A stretch of 64,000 nucleotides of DNA from positions 42,920,501-42,984,500 of the forward strand of contig CM053794.1 of assembly GCA_028671895.1 (NCBI GenBank). The letters are read 5' to 3'. The DNA comes from Oenanthe sinensis (Eukaryota; Streptophyta; Magnoliopsida; Apiales; Apiaceae). The notes under the pieces are model-generated. The model was not told the DNA's origin, did not search any database, and worked only from the letters and a program-made list of their open reading frames with translations. Positions 61,300 to 64,000 of the stretch are shown one piece after another. Every line of letters starts with the position of its first letter. Position 1 is the first letter of the stretch. Both the position numbers and the translations under genes were made by a program.

Positions 61300-61623
61300 T
61301 CGAATTCCATGTGATGGCGTTCATCAAAGCTAGAAGTTGGGTTGTTAATTTAGTCATAACCGCCCTTTGGAATGACGGTAACTATAGTGTTGAAAATAGA
61401 GTGAAGACCGCCAAATGATGTGGCGGTCATGACTGAAGTTCAGAAACTTGGTTTGTTAGTAATGATCGCCATATTATATGACGTTCATACTTGAAAGGTG
61501 ATGATGTGGTTTGTTAGTAATGACCGCAACATCATTTGACGGTGGCATGCAGACATCGAAGACCATGAATCAATTGATGGAGGCCAGATCCCTCATTTGA
61601 TAAGCGCCAAAGCAATTGGCGGA
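61300..61623. repeat. Left array of about 57-bp hairpin units
   Basis: Six units lie near 61300, 61355, 61406, 61461, 61519 and 61601. The best is GACCGCCAAATGATG then TGGCGGTC (61406-61428). Two successive units share the preceding phrase GGTTTGTTAGTAATGA. Confidence 0.75.
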
Positions 61624-62190
61624 GTTCCACACATCACTCACAAAGATGAAATTTCTCTTAGAAAATATATAAGTTCAACTAATTAAACAAAAATAAATTA
61701 AATAAAAATATTATAATTATAATAAAAGTGAGAGTAATTGGTTAATAATATAATTAAAAAATAGTTCAACGTATAGGCTCATAAAATTGTAATTTGATCA
61801 ATACAAATGTATTATATATTAAAAAACAGAATTTTTTTTATAAAATGTAATATTTTTGGATTATTTATTAATAATTAATTAATAGATAATTAATTTTAAT
61901 TAATAAAAGGAGATGAATATATGTATTAAATATATATATATATATATATAATTAAATTAAATTAATAGATATTTGTAGATAATATTTATTAATATAGATA
62001 AATTATATTTCTTAATAAAATGACAATGATTTTTATTAAAAGAGGATTATATTATAAAATATAATATTAAAATGTTATAATAATATATAAAATATTATAA
62101 TAAGAGATGAAAGTACAGTAAAAGGATAAATAATTTGTGAATGTAAATATTGGAAAATAAAAAATAAAATTTAAAATATTGTCACATTTA

Positions 62191-62350
62191 TTGACCGTCA
62201 TTTCTCATGGCGCTCAATACTTTTCTCATTTCTTTGGTTACCGCCATGAGACATGACGCTCATGACTATCTGTGCACATCCAAACAATGTCATGAGGCGG
62301 TCATCAAATGTTTTTTTCCCTTTCATAATCGCCAGACAACATGACACTCT
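62191..62350. repeat. Right array of hairpin units
   Basis: Four units lie near 62191, 62238, 62286 and 62325 with the same CCGCCAT / ATGACGCTCAT style pairs as the left array. Confidence 0.7.
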
Positions 62351-62719
62351 TAACTTAAATTTACCCCACCAAGCAGTTGACTGTCAATATAGGTAACTAG
62401 ATGTCCTAGTTCTCAAACACTGAATGGAACCGTCCCATATTTGAAATAGAACTCGTCGGCTATCCTAGAAAAGAAACGGAGTCGGTAGATATATATGAGC
62501 GCAGAAGCTAGGTAGAGATAAAATTTGCAGAAGGAATTTAGTAGGAGGGGCAGCTGGAGAGGGTGGGATTCCTACCTAGCTTTTACCCTTCACTGCCAAG
62601 GGGTCGCATGAATTTACAAAGTCTCATAAATGCGTTGGCTGTCTCTCTAGCTTTACATCCTCTATGTTTCTTGTTTTCCTTTAATTATTTTGTGCATGTC
62701 TCTTGTACCCATTCTAATT

Positions 62720-62840
62720 TCACTCCCGTGCTGTGGCCGGTACGGGCACATGATATATTAGTCATGGTAACAACATTGTACATCACTCCCGTGCCGTGGC
62801 CGGGACAGGGGCACACATTGGTCAAGGCAACAACATTGTT
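62720..62840 (+). repeat. Two-copy tandem repeat of about 60 bp
   Basis: Both copies start with CACTCCCGTGC-GTGGCCGG, go on to GGGCACA and GTCA-GG-AACAACATTG, and end in TTGT. A 94-codon frame across them (62563-62847) is repeat-driven and unlikely to be a gene. Confidence 0.85.
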
Positions 62841-63063
62841 TCTATAGGACTGTGCGTCCGTGCCCCCTGCAAATCGAGTATTTTTCTGAGTTTTCGAGTC
62901 CGAGTTCTAGTATTTAGAATCTGACTAGTCGCTTCGATTAGTCATCAATTTCCAAGTATCCGTCTGAATTAATCGATTTTTTACCATACTTATTTAAACA
63001 AACGGTATTTCTAGGCACACATTATTCACTTACTTTCATGTCACTTTTATGAGGTGGTTTCGT

Positions 63064-63516
63064 GGGTTTTTTTGTGCATACAGGGGGACCATTATCATTA
63101 ATAAGTATGAATCAATTAAAATTTGACGACTCATCTTTTTAGTCTCAAATTTAGATTTAGATGATTTAATTTGAGAAAAATGAGCCCGAGGAAGACCTCA
63201 GGTAACTTTACCTGGGGTTAAAAAATGTTTCAGTATAAACCTAGTGACATATTTGTAAATATTAAAAATAATTTCTGAATTTACAAATGTACCCTCTTGC
63301 ATTTATATAAAATAATATTTACATTACATTTTATATGTTTAATATATATTATATTTATTTTCGAATTTCAATTGATTTAAGTTAGAAGGCTAAAAGTGTT
63401 CTTCTAAAATTATTAAGTTGAAAAAAATGTATATAAGACATATTTGAAAATACGATTAAAAACAAGACATATTTGTAAATAATTTTTAAATTTAGGACAT
63501 ATTAATAAAAAACCCC
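63064..63516. repeat. Dispersed AT-rich repeat, copy 2, with an insertion
   Basis: From 63141 to 63514 it matches 16375-16613 in the same orientation, but with an extra segment of roughly 125 bp (about 63175-63300). The left limit (GGGTTTTTTTG near 63064) is tentative. Confidence 0.6.
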
Positions 63517-64000
63517 TTTAGTATTTGGTAGCCTTTTTCTCAAGTGAGTTTATTTATGGTGGGCTGCTTGTTCCTGCTTAATGAATGCATTTATCGGGCT
63601 TGTTATTATTTTACCTGATAAGAGAAGTTCGCTATACCCATGGGCCTTGGTCTACCCAAATAGCATTTAATTTAAGAAAATGATAATTTAATCTACTTTA
63701 TTATTCATTACATTCTGTTAGGCAAATTTTATAGGATGTTAAACACAGCAAGACAAAAAACATAAGATGAGTGGGCCTAACTAGGAAAGGCTCATAAATG
63801 GGCCGCTAAAGGATGTTTGGGATTATTGGGCTTCTCTCGGAGCATGTGGTTTTAGGATCCAAAGTTTTACCGTTGGACTTGGATCAGCTAGTATTTACGG
63901 TTTAAGACCATAATTTCTAAAAATGCAGCAGATTTGTTTTGTGCACATGAATAATTATCACAATATCCTTTATTGATTTTGTACAATATCCTTTATTGAT
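63517..64000. other. Intergenic, right edge of window
   Basis: No gene or repeat family is recognised. Confidence 0.4.

Larger units (their letters stand above)
61254..62447. mobile_element. 1.2-kb nonautonomous element with hairpin-like CCGCC units
   Basis: Bounded by an 18-bp inverted repeat with one mismatch, ATTTCAAAAATGGGACGG at 61254 and its partner CCGTCCCATATTTGAAAT at 62430. Both ends carry arrays of short imperfect palindromes of the form GACCGCCA-N8-TGGCGGTC. The middle (about 61660-62180) is very AT-rich. There are no open frames. I cannot name the superfamily and see no clear target duplication. Confidence 0.65.

Noticed and set aside
62563..62847. 94-codon plus-strand frame
   Set aside because: The second half is a tandem DNA repeat and the first has no recognisable domain; no splice or promoter support.
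1..64000. tRNA, rRNA, CRISPR or bacterial-type operon signals
   Set aside because: None was recognised; the window is ordinary plant nuclear DNA, though a covariance-model search for tRNAs could not be run here.

Overview
This window is nuclear DNA from a flowering plant, almost certainly a eudicot. The genes are split by GT-AG introns, the intergenic DNA is very AT-rich, and families such as DUF3774/WIP, P-class PPR, S11 R2R3-MYB, CYCD6 and THF1 are typical of land plants. It is full of small DNA transposons, especially Stowaway MITEs with CTCCCTCCGTCCC ends. The species cannot be fixed from the sequence alone; an asterid is a guess.

Layout. 1.4-5.1 kb: a decayed Mutator-like element (MULE) with 75-bp terminal inverted repeats and a 10-bp target duplication. 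It holds a transposase gene that has lost its catalytic core and, on the opposite strand, a broken GRF zinc-finger gene. 6.3-8.3 kb (-): a P-class PPR gene, with a truncated copy of part of it at 9.74-10.02 kb. 10.2-11.35 kb (-): an intronless, basic coiled-coil protein I do not recognise. 11.9-12.4 kb (-): a tiny secreted LysM protein in two exons. 13.67-13.96 kb (-): a DUF3774 wound-induced protein. 14-26 kb: a gene-poor block of MITEs, dispersed repeats and a set of diverged noncoding duplications.

26.9-28.8 kb (-): spliceosomal SmF, divergent from THF1 (THYLAKOID FORMATION 1) at 29.98-34.0 kb (+). THF1 converges on a 12-coding-exon diacylglycerol kinase of the plant DGK5/6 type at 35.0-42.6 kb (-). 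42.6-49.1 kb: intergenic, with MITEs and a CACTA-like remnant carrying an array of subterminal repeats. 49.3-50.55 kb (+): an S11 R2R3-MYB factor. 51.7-53.3 kb: a MITE cluster with a nested Stowaway. 55.18-56.67 kb (+): a D6-type cyclin. 57-64 kb: no gene, but a Tourist-like MITE, a Stowaway, a 663-bp foldback element and a 1.2-kb element built from short hairpin-like units.

The genes are unrelated in pathway, as is usual for plant chromosomes. They cover RNA processing (SmF, PPR), chloroplast biogenesis (THF1), lipid signalling (DGK), transcription (MYB), cell-cycle control (CYCD6) and stress or cell-wall related small proteins (WIP, LysM). The most unusual material is in the repeats: two Stowaways that were each hit by a sister copy at the same internal TA, the hairpin-unit element at 61.25-62.45 kb, the long foldback at 60.2 kb, and the two-gene MULE. 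All exon structures and repeat comparisons were made by eye.
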